Assembly (NCBI GenBank): GCA_046351415.1
Contig: JAXLYO010000001.1
Location: forward strand, 310,001 to 374,000
Length of the DNA stretch: 64,000 nt
DNA from: JABFRG01 sp046351415
Lineage (GTDB): Bacteria > Myxococcota_A > Polyangia > Polyangiales > Polyangiaceae
Reading direction: 5' to 3'
The notes beneath the pieces are model-generated. The model made no database searches and was not told where the DNA came from. It saw nothing but the letters and a program-made list of their open reading frames with translations. Every line of letters begins with the position of its first letter. Position 1 is the first letter of the stretch. A program made the position numbers and the translations under genes. Of the stretch, positions 1 to 8,449 are shown piece by piece.

Positions 1-705
1 GTTCGTCTTTTGAAGGGCGAGTTCGAAGAGCTTCTTCGCTTCGTCGAGTTCGGCCGTCGTGGAGCGCGCATGGAACGAGGCGAGCGCCGAGAGAGCCGCG
101 TAGTGATTGTACTCTGGGTTGAGCTCGTAGCTCTGCTGCATGAGCGCGACCGCGACCCAAAGGTCACCGACCATGGCCGGCTCGTCGCGCGCTATGCTGA
201 CGCGCGAGAACCACGCGGCTCCGACCCAGTAGAGCGTCTCGGCGTCTTCCTTGTCGTCGAAGTTCTCCTTGAGCCACTTCTTGAGCGTCGCTTCGTTCTT
301 ACGGTTCTTGTCGAAGCCGTCGTCGGTGTGCCCCATGAGCTCGACGCCGTATTTGACCGCGCGATCGAAGGCTTGGCGAGCGAGCTTCTTGTTGAGCTCG
401 TAGTCTTCGGAGCCCTCCTCGAACTTGTCCATGTCGTCTTGCACGAAGGCAAAACCGTAGGCCGTCCAACCCTTCGTCAGGTTGAAGAGGACGTCTTCGT
501 TGTTCGGCGAGAGCTTGTGCATGCCCTCCGCCGTCGCGAGGCCGTTCATCGCTGCCGTACGCGCAACCGTCAAGTCCGCGGTGTCGTCGAGAGCACTCGA
601 TGCGGTGCGCGTCGAGGACGCCTGTCCGGCGATGAGCATCTTCTTGATGCAGCCGACTTGGGAAAGACACAGCAAGGCAGCGAGCGAGAGAGCGATTTTG
701 CGCAT
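1..705 (-). CDS. TatT-like TPR lipoprotein (partial, C-terminus outside the window)
   Basis: The reverse strand is open from the ATG at 705 to the window edge, giving 235 residues without a stop. The N-terminus is a lipoprotein signal with the lipobox cysteine at about residue 19 (LSQVGC), so the product should be exported and anchored in the envelope. The body is helical with spaced Ala/Tyr/Leu residues, and phrases such as LSPNNEDVLFNLTKGWTAY resemble the TatT (TRAP-transporter T-component) lipoprotein family, a TPR-like periplasmic partner of some solute transporters. No TRAP permease or solute receptor is visible nearby, so the transport role is family knowledge rather than context. The alternative is a generic TPR lipoprotein. 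It is divergent from lon, with 365 bp between them. Confidence 0.75.
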   Translation of the reverse strand, partial: MRKIALSLAALLCLSQVGCIKKMLIAGQASSTRTASSALDDTADLTVARTAAMNGLATAEGMHKLSPNNEDVLFNLTKGWTAYGFAFVQDDMDKFEEGSEDYELNKKLARQAFDRAVKYGVELMGHTDDGFDKNRKNEATLKKWLKENFDDKEDAETLYWVGAAWFSRVSIARDEPAMVGDLWVAVALMQQSYELNPEYNHYAALSALASFHARSTTAELDEAKKLFELALQKTN

Positions 706-1070
706 GAAATTCCTTTAGTTGAGGCCGAAACCGTAGCGGGCCTGCGCTGCTGGGGTCAAGGGGCCATTTCTCACGATGCGAACGAGGCGGGCAGCGGACT
801 TGCGGAAGCCCCACGAGAGCGAAGGAGGCATCGGAGAGCGCCATGCCAGGGATTGACGCGCCCGGACCAAGCCTTACCTTCTGGGGAAGTCGCGAAACCT
901 CGCTCACCCGAGTTTCCGTCCCTTTCGTCGTTTCGTTCGCTCGTTTCTGCTCGCCCTGATCGTTCTCCTCGTTCTGATCGTTCTGCGCGAGCCACATCCC
1001 CTCGGACGCCTGCGCTTTGCGGCGTCTTTCGAAAGACCTCTGCGCTCTCACCAAGAGCTTCGGAGAGTTC
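706..1070. other. Intergenic region between the TatT-like gene and lon
   Basis: No convincing gene is seen here. The region carries a T/C-rich stretch at about 920-990 in which CTGATCGTTCT occurs twice, and a perfect 14-bp palindrome at 1024-1037 close to the lon start. It must hold the promoters of two divergent genes, but no clear -35/-10 pair stands out. Confidence 0.5.
1024..1037. promoter_or_regulatory. Perfect 14-bp palindrome upstream of lon
   Basis: GTCTTTCGAAAGAC is fully self-complementary and ends 33 bp before the lon ATG at 1071. Position and symmetry suit a dimeric regulator site or a short leader hairpin. It does not match the CIRCE heat-shock element. Binding is inference only. 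Confidence 0.35.
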
Positions 1071-3533
1071 ATGGAGTCCATCATGTCTGAATCGTCCAAA
1101 GATCCTCGAATGGCTTCTGCAGCGACCTCCCTCGTCGGCGTCCTTCCGTTGCGAGGAAGCGTCCTCTTCCCGCATAGCGTGGTGCCCTTCTTCGTGGGCC
1201 GCGCAAAATCGATTTCTCTCCTCCGCAGCCTAAAGCCTGGTGACCTCGTTCTCACGGTCACACAGAACGATTCGAAGGTGGCGGATCCTCAAGCGAGTGA
1301 TCTCACGGTTTTCGGTACCTGCGCGCGAGTCAAAGACATCGAGCGTCGCGGCGAGCGCGAGTACCAAGTGCTTCTCGAAGGACTGGGGCGCGTGCGGGTC
1401 GAACAGTTCGACTTCTCCGGCGCGTTCATCCAGGCGTCCTTTTCCCCGCTGACGGAAGAGGACGTCGAGGGACACGAGACCCGTGAGCTCGCACTCGCCC
1501 TGCAAGAAGAACTCTCGACGCTCGGAAAAGAAGCGGAGGCACTCTCTCGCGTCACGAGCGTGGCCGATGCAGCGCCCGTCTTCGCCGATCGCGTTGCAGC
1601 CAATGTCGCGCTAACGCCGGAACAGGCAGTGGCACTCATCTCCGAAACGAATGCGACGGTTCGCCTGCGCTCGCTCATCGACCATGTCCGTGCGGCCAAG
1701 GTGAAGGCAGAACTCCGCACGAAGATCGACCACGACGTGCGTAGCGAGCTCGGCAAACACCAGCGCGAGATGATCCTGCGCGAACAGCTCCGGGCTATCC
1801 AGAAGGAGCTCGGTGACGGTGACGAGTCCGATGCCGACCGTCTCCGCAAGCGTCTCGAGGAAGCGAAGCTGCCGGCCGACGTACGCAAGGTCGCCGAGCG
1901 GGAGCTCCGTCGTCTCGACGGAATGAATGGGCAAGGTCCGGAGGCGAACGTCATTCGAAACTATCTCGACCTGATCGTCGACCTTCCGTGGGAAGAGCGT
2001 GCGATCGTCAAAGACGACATCGAAGCCATCGAGGCGCGCCTCGATGCGGATCACCATGGGCTCTCCGACATCAAGAAGCGCATCGTCCAGCACATGGCGG
2101 TGCTCAAGCTGGCGCAAGCCCGGGCGGCCAAAGCGAGCAGCGATCAAGAGACCGGAGCAAAGTCGGAAAAGGTGACGACCGAGAAGGGAACCTTGCTGTG
2201 CCTCGTCGGGCCCCCGGGCGTCGGCAAGACGTCGCTCGGTCAATCCGTGGCCGATGCAACGGGGCGTCCTTTCGTTCGCATCGCGCTCGGCGGCGTGCGC
2301 GACGAGGCCGAGGTTCGTGGACACCGCCGGACCTACGTGGGGGCACTCCCCGGTCGTGTCATCAGTGCGCTTCGAAAAGTGAAGGTGAAGAATCCGGTCA
2401 TCTTGCTCGACGAAATCGACAAGCTCGGATCGGGATGGCAGGGCTCGCCGGAAGCCGCTCTGCTCGAGTTGCTCGATCCGGAACAGAATCGTACGTTCAC
2501 CGATCACTATCTCGAGCTCCCGTTCGACCTTTCGGAGGCGCTCTTCATTTGCACGGCCAACACGCTGGAGACGCTTTCGGCGCCCCTGCGTGATCGCCTC
2601 GAAATCGTGGAGCTCTCGGGTTACACGACGGAAGAGAAAGTGCACATCGCCCAGACGCACCTCGTGCCGAAGCGCTTGGCGGCTTTGGGGCTTTCTTCGG
2701 CCGATATCGAGTTCGACGTTTCCACCCTGGAAGCGCTCGTTCGCGACTACACGCGAGAGTCCGGCGTTCGTCAGCTCGACCGAGAGATCGGCCGCATCTG
2801 TCGAGGTCTCGCCCTCGAGGTAGCCAAGCGCCAAGATGCGAGCGACGAGAAGACCGCCTTCACCGTGAAGCCCTCCGACCTTCGCACGCACCTGGGCAAA
2901 CCGAAATTCGACGACGACGTTTCCGAACGCACCAGCGTTCCTGGCGTCGCGACGGGGCTGGCATGGACGCCGGTGGGGGGCAGCATTCTCTTCATCGAAA
3001 CGTCGCGCATGCCGGGGCGAGGCAAAATCGAAATCACCGGGCAGCTCGGCGACGTCATGAAAGAATCAGCGAGGGCGGCGCTCACATACGTGCGTTCGAA
3101 CGCGGCCGGGCTCGGCATTCCAGAGAACGTGCTCGAAAACCAGGACGTGCACATTCACGTTCCGGCGGGGTCGACACCGAAGGATGGGCCTTCCGCCGGC
3201 GTCACGATCTTCACCGCCCTCACGTCTCTCTTCACGGGACGCCGCATTCGTTCCGATACGGCCATGACGGGCGAGGCGACGCTCCGCGGACGCGTGCTCC
3301 CGGTCGGCGGCATCAAGGGCAAAGTCCTCGCGGCGCATCGCGCGGGCATCAAGCGAGTCATCTTGCCGAAGAAGTGCATGGATGACCTCGACGAAGTGCC
3401 GGCAAAGGTGAAAGCCGAGATGGAATTCTTCCCCGTGACGGATATGGGGGAGGTGCTCGAAATCGCGCTCGAGGACGCGGCGGTGGTGGGGAGTGCTGCG
3501 GCGCCTCCTGCTTCGATGCATCTCCACAGCTGA
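1071..3533 (+). CDS. lon: ATP-dependent Lon protease
   Basis: Lon is a cytoplasmic AAA+ serine protease that degrades misfolded and regulatory proteins. Domains in order are the N-terminal LON substrate-binding domain (about 20-220), a coiled linker, the AAA+ module with Walker A GPPGVGKT and Walker B ILLDEIDK, and the C-terminal peptidase domain. The Ser-Lys dyad is intact: Ser708 in PKDGPSAG and Lys751 in GGIKGK, spaced 43 residues apart as in E. coli Lon. The length of 820 residues is normal. Two starts are possible, ATG 1071 and ATG 1083, each with a GGAG about 5-6 nt upstream. Myxobacteria often carry two lon genes with different roles in growth and development; which one this is cannot be told here. 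A strong hairpin follows the stop. Confidence 0.97.
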   Translation: MESIMSESSKDPRMASAATSLVGVLPLRGSVLFPHSVVPFFVGRAKSISLLRSLKPGDLVLTVTQNDSKVADPQASDLTVFGTCARVKDIERRGEREYQVLLEGLGRVRVEQFDFSGAFIQASFSPLTEEDVEGHETRELALALQEELSTLGKEAEALSRVTSVADAAPVFADRVAANVALTPEQAVALISETNATVRLRSLIDHVRAAKVKAELRTKIDHDVRSELGKHQREMILREQLRAIQKELGDGDESDADRLRKRLEEAKLPADVRKVAERELRRLDGMNGQGPEANVIRNYLDLIVDLPWEERAIVKDDIEAIEARLDADHHGLSDIKKRIVQHMAVLKLAQARAAKASSDQETGAKSEKVTTEKGTLLCLVGPPGVGKTSLGQSVADATGRPFVRIALGGVRDEAEVRGHRRTYVGALPGRVISALRKVKVKNPVILLDEIDKLGSGWQGSPEAALLELLDPEQNRTFTDHYLELPFDLSEALFICTANTLETLSAPLRDRLEIVELSGYTTEEKVHIAQTHLVPKRLAALGLSSADIEFDVSTLEALVRDYTRESGVRQLDREIGRICRGLALEVAKRQDASDEKTAFTVKPSDLRTHLGKPKFDDDVSERTSVPGVATGLAWTPVGGSILFIETSRMPGRGKIEITGQLGDVMKESARAALTYVRSNAAGLGIPENVLENQDVHIHVPAGSTPKDGPSAGVTIFTALTSLFTGRRIRSDTAMTGEATLRGRVLPVGGIKGKVLAAHRAGIKRVILPKKCMDDLDEVPAKVKAEMEFFPVTDMGEVLEIALEDAAVVGSAAAPPASMHLHS

Positions 3534-3551
3534 GGTTCGGTAGCGCGCGCA

Positions 3552-3585
3552 ATAGACCCCGAGCGAGGGCGCGCTCGGGGTCTAT
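3552..3585 (+). terminator. Strong hairpin terminator after lon
   Basis: A perfect 14-bp stem pairs ATAGACCCCGAGCG (3552-3565) with CGCTCGGGGTCTAT (3572-3585) across a 6-nt loop, starting 18 bp after the lon stop. There is no long U tract, but the stem is very stable. It separates lon from the small transcription unit that follows. Confidence 0.75.
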
Positions 3586-3724
3586 GCGATCCGAGGCTGC
3601 TGGCGATGACAGAAAAAATCCTCTGAAGAAGCAACCGCTACACCTGTTGCGCTCGGGTCCATGCTGGTGTCTTCCGAGGCGCGACGAAGATCGACCTGGA
3701 GCGCGTTCTGAGGCTCTTTTCTGG

Positions 3725-3741
3725 TTGGCCCGGTTGCTGCA
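3725..3741 (+). promoter_or_regulatory. Candidate sigma-54 (-24/-12) promoter
   Basis: TTGGCCCGGTTGCTGCA keeps the GG-N10-GC core and matches 11 of 13 informative positions of the sigma-54 consensus TTGGCAC-N5-TTGCA. Transcription would start near 3752, about 130 nt before the ATG at 3883. Sigma-54 promoters need an enhancer-binding activator, whose site is not identified. The match was found by eye, so a chance occurrence is possible. Confidence 0.5.
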
Positions 3742-3803
3742 AAGTGGGTGGAGTGTAACTTCCTGGAATGGCTATGATTTTTTTCTGACATTTGCAGGGG
3801 TCG

Positions 3804-3843
3804 ACGCGTCGCCTGTGGCGACGTGTGACGGTGCGCCGTCACA
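3804..3843 (+). promoter_or_regulatory. Two overlapping leader hairpins
   Basis: The first stem pairs ACGCGTCGCC (3804-3813) with GGCGACGTGT (3817-3826) around a TGT loop, with one G-T pair. The second pairs TGTGACGG (3824-3831) with CCGTCACA (3836-3843) around a TGCG loop. They share bases 3824-3826, so the fully extended forms compete. They lie in the predicted 5' leader of the ORF at 3883, where they could act as an attenuator or RNA-stability element. Confidence 0.45.
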
Positions 3844-3882
3844 GCTCACCCCACTCCATCCACCCCCCTCGTAGGATCCACC

Positions 3883-4086
3883 ATGACCAAGAACGCTCTC
3901 AATCTCACTCTTCGCCGCGTCCGAGCATCCATCCGCAGCGACGTTTCCACCGGCAGTCGATCGACCCAAGGAAAGGCGCCGGCGTACGCGAACAGCAACG
4001 GCACGAGCAAGCTCCTCATTCCCGCTCCGGTCTGCGGCCTTGCCACAGCGTCCCCTCCGTCGCCGACGCCGTTGGGTTCGAGCTGA
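3883..4086 (+). CDS. Small 67-residue peptide, unknown function
   Basis: ATG at 3883 follows an AGGA about 7 nt upstream, and third-position GC is about 70 percent, as expected for coding sequence here. The peptide has a basic amphipathic N-terminus (LNLTLRRVRASIRSDV), a Ser/Thr/Asn-rich middle and a Pro-rich tail with a single Cys (LLIPAPVCGLATA). There is no signal peptide or membrane segment. It is bounded by its own sigma-54-like promoter and hairpin terminator. The layout of a basic leader followed by a Ser/Thr/Cys tail recalls ribosomally made modified peptides, but no modifying enzyme or exporter lies beside it, so this is only a possibility. The next gene encodes an AraC-type regulator. 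Confidence 0.5.
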   Translation: MTKNALNLTLRRVRASIRSDVSTGSRSTQGKAPAYANSNGTSKLLIPAPVCGLATASPPSPTPLGSS

Positions 4087-4110
4087 CGCAGCGAATCGGC
4101 CGATCGTCGC

Positions 4111-4136
4111 GAGGCGGAGCTCCGCGGCTCCGCCTC
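4111..4136 (+). terminator. Hairpin terminator after the small peptide ORF
   Basis: A perfect 10-bp stem joins GAGGCGGAGC (4111-4120) to GCTCCGCCTC (4127-4136) with a 6-nt loop, 24 nt after the stop codon at 4086. The 3' side is CCTTGCC rather than a U run. Together with the promoter at 3725 it delimits a monocistronic unit of about 385 nt. Confidence 0.6.
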
Positions 4137-4358
4137 CCTTGCCGTGAGGCGCTCCGGTAGACCCGATGTGGGCGTCTGTTCGACACGAGCCGTCAGTCGC
4201 AATGAATGGATATCCATGATCTTTTCTCTGAAGATGCTCCGGCATTGAAGCGGATGTTCGCATGCGTCGCTCGTGGGTGTCGTGGCATCCGGTTTTGAGT
4301 AGTTGTCGCCGAAGAGATGCTCTGTGCACACACTCACTTCCGGTCTGGGCCTGTCGAC

Positions 4359-5285
4359 ATGCATTTCGATCTCGTCTTCCAGCGCCGTTTCCAGCTCTTC
4401 GCTGTCGCGCGCACGGAGACCGTTTTCGATTCTAGTTTTTGCCCTCCGGCCGAGCGCGATGACGCGGTCTCGTCAGGGCGAGTCGGGCTCTACATCGTCC
4501 TCGACGGGGTCTTTCGATGGACGCTTCCCGACACGCTCGCCGTGCGCGATCGTGGCGCACTCGTGGCACCCGCAGAGTTCTTGATCGGAGCAGGCGGTAA
4601 ACGCACGCGAGACTTCGTGACCGGGGGGCCCATCTTCCGAGGGCTCGAGTTCTACTTTCGTGCCGAAGACGTTTGTGAGGCTCCCACGGGCCCGCGCAGG
4701 GTCGTGTTATCCGACGCGACGATGGAGGCGGCCTGCGCCTACGCGAGCTTCGTACATAGCGGGGCCCATCGCGATCGCGCCGAGAGGGTATCCCTCCTCC
4801 GTGGACTACTCGACGGGCTCGTCCGGGACCATGTGCTGCATGCGAGCGCGCTCTACGGGCTCGTCTTGGAGGAGACTGGGCACGAGGTCGTTTGGAATCA
4901 GCTAATGGCTTGGCTCGAGCCACTCGAGCTGAACGGCTCACTCGAGACACTTGCGGAGCGCGTCGGCCTTTCCCTTCGGCAGACCACACGGCGCCTGGAG
5001 TCGATGATGGCGACCTTCGCCTTCCCTTGGTACCAGTGGAGGACGTTGACCCGCTCCGTCCGGATGCGTCTCGCTGTTCTCCTCCTTTCGAACCGGGAGC
5101 TTTCCATCACCGATATCGCGCGCACCACTGGCTATGCGGGCGTTCAATCGCTGGCCCACGCGCTCCAAGCGGCAGGCCTGCCTTCGCCGTCGGACGTCCG
5201 TCAACAGCTCCTCGCGCGGCACTTCGCCGAGTTCTTTCGAAGCGGAGAATCGACGAATGGCGGGGGGAGTCTACTGCTCTCTTGA
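4359..5285 (+). CDS. AraC-type transcriptional regulator
   Basis: About 308 residues. The N-terminal two thirds resemble a cupin-like effector domain (a GLYIVLDGVFRW phrase followed by APAEFLIG), and the C-terminal third carries the two helix-turn-helix units typical of AraC/XylS proteins: LETLAERVGLSLRQTTRRL and LSITDIARTTGYAGVQSLAH. The second HTH is less conserved than usual, lacking the common Phe-Ser-R-F-K segment, so DNA recognition may have drifted. I chose ATG 4359 because the protein reads naturally from MHFDLVFQRRF; ATG 4317 in the same frame is the alternative. The ligand is unknown. It lies 270 bp after the small peptide ORF, which it might control; that is inference from proximity. 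Confidence 0.7.
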   Translation: MHFDLVFQRRFQLFAVARTETVFDSSFCPPAERDDAVSSGRVGLYIVLDGVFRWTLPDTLAVRDRGALVAPAEFLIGAGGKRTRDFVTGGPIFRGLEFYFRAEDVCEAPTGPRRVVLSDATMEAACAYASFVHSGAHRDRAERVSLLRGLLDGLVRDHVLHASALYGLVLEETGHEVVWNQLMAWLEPLELNGSLETLAERVGLSLRQTTRRLESMMATFAFPWYQWRTLTRSVRMRLAVLLLSNRELSITDIARTTGYAGVQSLAHALQAAGLPSPSDVRQQLLARHFAEFFRSGESTNGGGSLLLS

Positions 5286-5322
5286 AGCAGCGAGACCTGT
5301 GGTCCTGTGATAGGGTGCGCCC

Positions 5323-6624
5323 GTGCGCGCAGGAACCGCAACACTTCTAGGTCTCGTATCTCTGGTCGCGCTCGTTTGCGGCTGCGGTTCGCCATTGGCG
5401 GGCCTCGCCGAGCGCGGCGACTACGCGGAGCTCGGAAAGCGCATCCAGGCGAAGCATGCGAAAGGCGAGCTTGGCGAAAGCGAAGCCAAGTCCATCGCAC
5501 GGGCAATCGCGTCACGAGAGCTCCGAGTCGCAAAACCGGAAACGCGCATGGCGCGGGTCCAAGAGGTCGAGCCTTGCGCCCTCGCTGTCGACGATGCGCT
5601 CGAAGACGTGGCGGAGGGCAAAGACGACGCGGCCGGTGAGGCTGCCTACTTCCTTCTCGACGAACACGAATACAGCCGCAGCACCGCCCGGAAGCAGGCG
5701 AACAATCCGAACCCCTATTTCCGTCGTCTCTATGCTCGCGTGCTCGATTCCTCGAGCGATGGCGACGCGCGCCGAGCGGCGTTGCTCGATGGCAGCCATC
5801 TCGTGCGTAGGGCGGCTGCTCGAGCGGCCGTCGAAGCCGAAGACGAAAAGGATGAAGAGGTCCTCTTCGATACGGTGCGTCTCGATCCCGACCACTTCAC
5901 GCGCTCGCAGGCGCTCCGAGCCATCATGGAGATTGGTTCCGATCGCCCGCTCGATCCGACGCGTGCGCAACGTCTCTCGGACATGTGGGATCGACTCGAC
6001 GAGCCGCTCCGTGGCGATGTGGCGGTGCTCTGGACGATGAAGCCCTTCTTCGACCAAGGCGGCAGCGATCATCTGCGGGCATTGCTCGGACGAGGGCGCG
6101 GTAGCCCATCGCTCCACGCTGCATCGTCTCTCGCACGAGGGCGTCGGTCTTCTCCGCTCGGCGAGATGGCCATCTCCGTCCTGAAGGCGCAGATCGACGA
6201 GGGCGACACGCAGAGCCGCAGCCAAGCGATGCTGCTCGCGCCACTCGACGTTCCGGTCTTGCTCGAGGCCGTGAAGCGCGCCACGACGGCGCCGGACGCA
6301 CTCGTACAGGTGCGCGCCTATGGCAAGCTCGTCGACGTAGAGAAGGAGAGGGCTGCTTCGATCACCGCGCTCGAGAAATTCGCGGCGCGCGAAGACGGCG
6401 CTGGCGCCAACGCGCGCATGTTCCTCGCGAGGCAACACGACCTCAAGATTCAAGCGTGGATCGAACGCGACCTCACGAAGAGCGACATCCACACGAAGCT
6501 CTACGCCGTCCGCGCACTCGCCGAACTCGGACGGGTTGCGCGCGCAGCTCCGCTCCTCGTTGACGCAGACGTCTCCACGCGTCACCGCGTGGCGTGCATG
6601 ATGCTCGTGCGCAAGGGCGACTGA
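5323..6624 (+). CDS. HEAT-repeat-like lipoprotein
   Basis: GTG start. The signal peptide ends in a lipobox around residues 17-21 (VALVCGC), predicting an envelope lipoprotein of 433 residues. The mature part is a run of helical units with recurring Ala/Arg/Leu spacing (AALLDGSHLVRRAAARAAV; LYAVRALAELGRVARAAPL), characteristic of HEAT or PBS-lyase-type alpha-solenoids that act as binding scaffolds. No catalytic motif is visible. It stands alone, downstream of the AraC-type gene and convergent with the ABC exporter gene. A short GAATCG/CGATTC inverted repeat at 6623-6641 overlaps its stop and could help termination. The partner is unknown. Confidence 0.7.
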   Translation: MRAGTATLLGLVSLVALVCGCGSPLAGLAERGDYAELGKRIQAKHAKGELGESEAKSIARAIASRELRVAKPETRMARVQEVEPCALAVDDALEDVAEGKDDAAGEAAYFLLDEHEYSRSTARKQANNPNPYFRRLYARVLDSSSDGDARRAALLDGSHLVRRAAARAAVEAEDEKDEEVLFDTVRLDPDHFTRSQALRAIMEIGSDRPLDPTRAQRLSDMWDRLDEPLRGDVAVLWTMKPFFDQGGSDHLRALLGRGRGSPSLHAASSLARGRRSSPLGEMAISVLKAQIDEGDTQSRSQAMLLAPLDVPVLLEAVKRATTAPDALVQVRAYGKLVDVEKERAASITALEKFAAREDGAGANARMFLARQHDLKIQAWIERDLTKSDIHTKLYAVRALAELGRVARAAPLLVDADVSTRHRVACMMLVRKGD

Positions 6625-6697
6625 ATCGCGGGCGACGATTCGAAGCCGCAGCTCGGGGCCGATCAAACAGAGGTGAGGGCGCTACTTCTCGGAGGCC

Positions 6698-8449
6698 TCA
6701 TCCCTTTGCAGTACCGAACTCCACCACCTGATCGGCCACCGCGAGCGGCTCCTCGCGATGCGTCACGAGGATGACCGTGCGTTCGCCCTTCAGGGCGCGA
6801 AGGACGTCGAGGTAGCGCGCTTGGCTCTCGGCGTCGAGGGAAGCGGTGGGCTCGTCGAGGAGCAGCACGGGGAGCTCGGAGGCGATCGCGCGGGCAAGCG
6901 ACACCCATGCGCGCTCGCCGCCGGAGAGGGATGCGCCGCCGGCTCCGACAGGGCCGTCTTCGTGAGGCACCTCACCGAGGATGCGCGCAAGGAGGGCTCG
7001 GTCGTCTTTCGCGTCTTTCGCGTCCTTCGCGTCTTTCGCGGCAACCTCGTCGCGCCCGAGGCGCGTGTTTTCGCCGAGCGTACCTGCCACGAGCGGAGCC
7101 TCCTGCGGCGCCCAGGCGAACGGACGCTCGCTGGGGCCCGTTCCCATGCGCGTCAGATTTTCATTTGCATAATACACGTGACCATCGACGGCAGGCTCGA
7201 GTCCGAGCAGCACGCGGAGGAGAGAGGTCTTTCCGGCGCCGGTGGGGCCCCGCAAGGCGAGCGTCGTGCCGAAGGGAATGCGCACCGTGACGGAGGCTCT
7301 GCCGAACTTCGATGCGACACCCTCGAGACGAAGTTCGCCTTCCGGCCAGACTCGCGGGGGGCTCGAGGAAGAAGAAGCCCCGTCGTCCGCAGCGCGTCCG
7401 GATGCTTTGCGCGTCATGAACGCGCTCCAGTCGCCGAGCGCGGCCGAGCCTTTCGCATAGGCGAGGCGCCCCTCCGTCCACTCGCGGAGCGGTCCATAAC
7501 CGACGAACACGAGCACGCTTGCACGAACGAGCTCTGCATCGTGCGCTTCCGGAGCTTGTCCGCTGCCGTGCGCCTGCCATCGCAAGATCGCTGCACCCAC
7601 GAGGACCGCGGCCGCCGCCAAGACTTCGTTGCTCGACGACAGCGACGCCGACAGCGCATCGCTCTTGGCCCGAAGGACCGAGAGCTCACGCGAGAGGCGA
7701 TCGAGCGAACGAAGCACCCATGCTGTGGCTCCGAACGTCACCCACAGCTCACCGTGCTTCGTCGCTTCGTCCGCCGCACCTACATAAGCGTCGACTCGTG
7801 ACTGCATGGCTTCGTGCCGGGCACGAAAAGCGCGCCTCGCGCGGCCCAGCACGAGGGAGAAGAGGGCCATCACGACGAGCGCGACCCACGCGTACCGGGG
7901 CGTCGAAAGAACGAGCACCACGACGAGGGGAGCGAAGGAGAGCGCACCCCGCACCATCCGGAAGAGTCCCTCCGAGATCGCTTTCTCGGCTTCGGTTGCG
8001 CGGAGCGTCAGCATCGAGAGGGCGTCGGAGGTGCGCGGCCTCTGATCGGCGTGTCCTAGTCGTGCGAACCATTGCGTAAGGAGGTCGCGTCTCAGCGTGC
8101 GTCCGAACTCACCAGAGATGCGTGCGCCACTGTAGGCAGTCAGAGTTGTGCCACTCCATTTGACCAGGGCACCGATGACAGCCATGAGGGCACAAGCCAT
8201 CAACCCGTGAGGCGAGGTCAGAGACACAGTGGATCGGCCGTCCATCATCCATGGAGAATTCCCGAGAGAGTGGAGTGCTTCCGCGCCGCCGAACCCGAGC
8301 GCACCCGTGCCGAGTGCCGTAAGCACGCAACCTATGGAAAAGACGAGAATACGGCGCTGCTGCTCTCGGCCTTCCCAAAGCCGAGCTTGGACCGCTCGCG
8401 TCACGCCCACGCGGGGAGAGGTCAACGATTGCGAGAGGTTGGACGCCAT
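6698..8449 (-). CDS. ABC-type exporter, fused membrane and ATPase half-transporter
   Basis: The 583-residue protein has an N-terminal six-helix type I exporter domain (about 35-330) followed by an ATP-binding domain. Walker A is GPTGAGKTS, the signature is LSGGERAWV, Walker B is VLLLDEP and the H-loop is VTHREEP, so the ATPase should be active. Half-transporters of this MsbA/CydD-like group work as dimers in the inner membrane. No partner half is adjacent, so a homodimer is likely. The substrate cannot be told. An unusual insertion KDAKDAKDAKDD before the signature motif comes from a 9-bp tandem repeat. The gene is divergent from the sigma-factor gene. Confidence 0.85.
   Translation of the reverse strand: MASNLSQSLTSPRVGVTRAVQARLWEGREQQRRILVFSIGCVLTALGTGALGFGGAEALHSLGNSPWMMDGRSTVSLTSPHGLMACALMAVIGALVKWSGTTLTAYSGARISGEFGRTLRRDLLTQWFARLGHADQRPRTSDALSMLTLRATEAEKAISEGLFRMVRGALSFAPLVVVLVLSTPRYAWVALVVMALFSLVLGRARRAFRARHEAMQSRVDAYVGAADEATKHGELWVTFGATAWVLRSLDRLSRELSVLRAKSDALSASLSSSNEVLAAAAVLVGAAILRWQAHGSGQAPEAHDAELVRASVLVFVGYGPLREWTEGRLAYAKGSAALGDWSAFMTRKASGRAADDGASSSSSPPRVWPEGELRLEGVASKFGRASVTVRIPFGTTLALRGPTGAGKTSLLRVLLGLEPAVDGHVYYANENLTRMGTGPSERPFAWAPQEAPLVAGTLGENTRLGRDEVAAKDAKDAKDAKDDRALLARILGEVPHEDGPVGAGGASLSGGERAWVSLARAIASELPVLLLDEPTASLDAESQARYLDVLRALKGERTVILVTHREEPLAVADQVVEFGTAKG
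7002..7037 (-). repeat. 9-bp tandem repeat inside the ABC exporter gene
   Basis: Four consecutive copies of the unit GCGTCTTTC (plus-strand reading, with one base change in the first copy and one in the third) encode repeated Lys-Asp-Ala in the ATPase domain. In-frame gain or loss of units would change a charged surface loop without breaking the frame. Confidence 0.8.

Larger units (their letters stand above)
3586..3882. other. Intergenic leader region with promoter and hairpins
   Basis: This stretch between the lon terminator and the small ORF at 3883 holds a sigma-54-like promoter (3725-3741) and two overlapping hairpins (3804-3843). No other gene is supported here. Confidence 0.5.

Noticed and set aside
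3582..3842. Minus-strand 86-codon ORF upstream of the small peptide
   Set aside because: It overlaps the lon terminator, promoter and hairpins and has no coding-like features.
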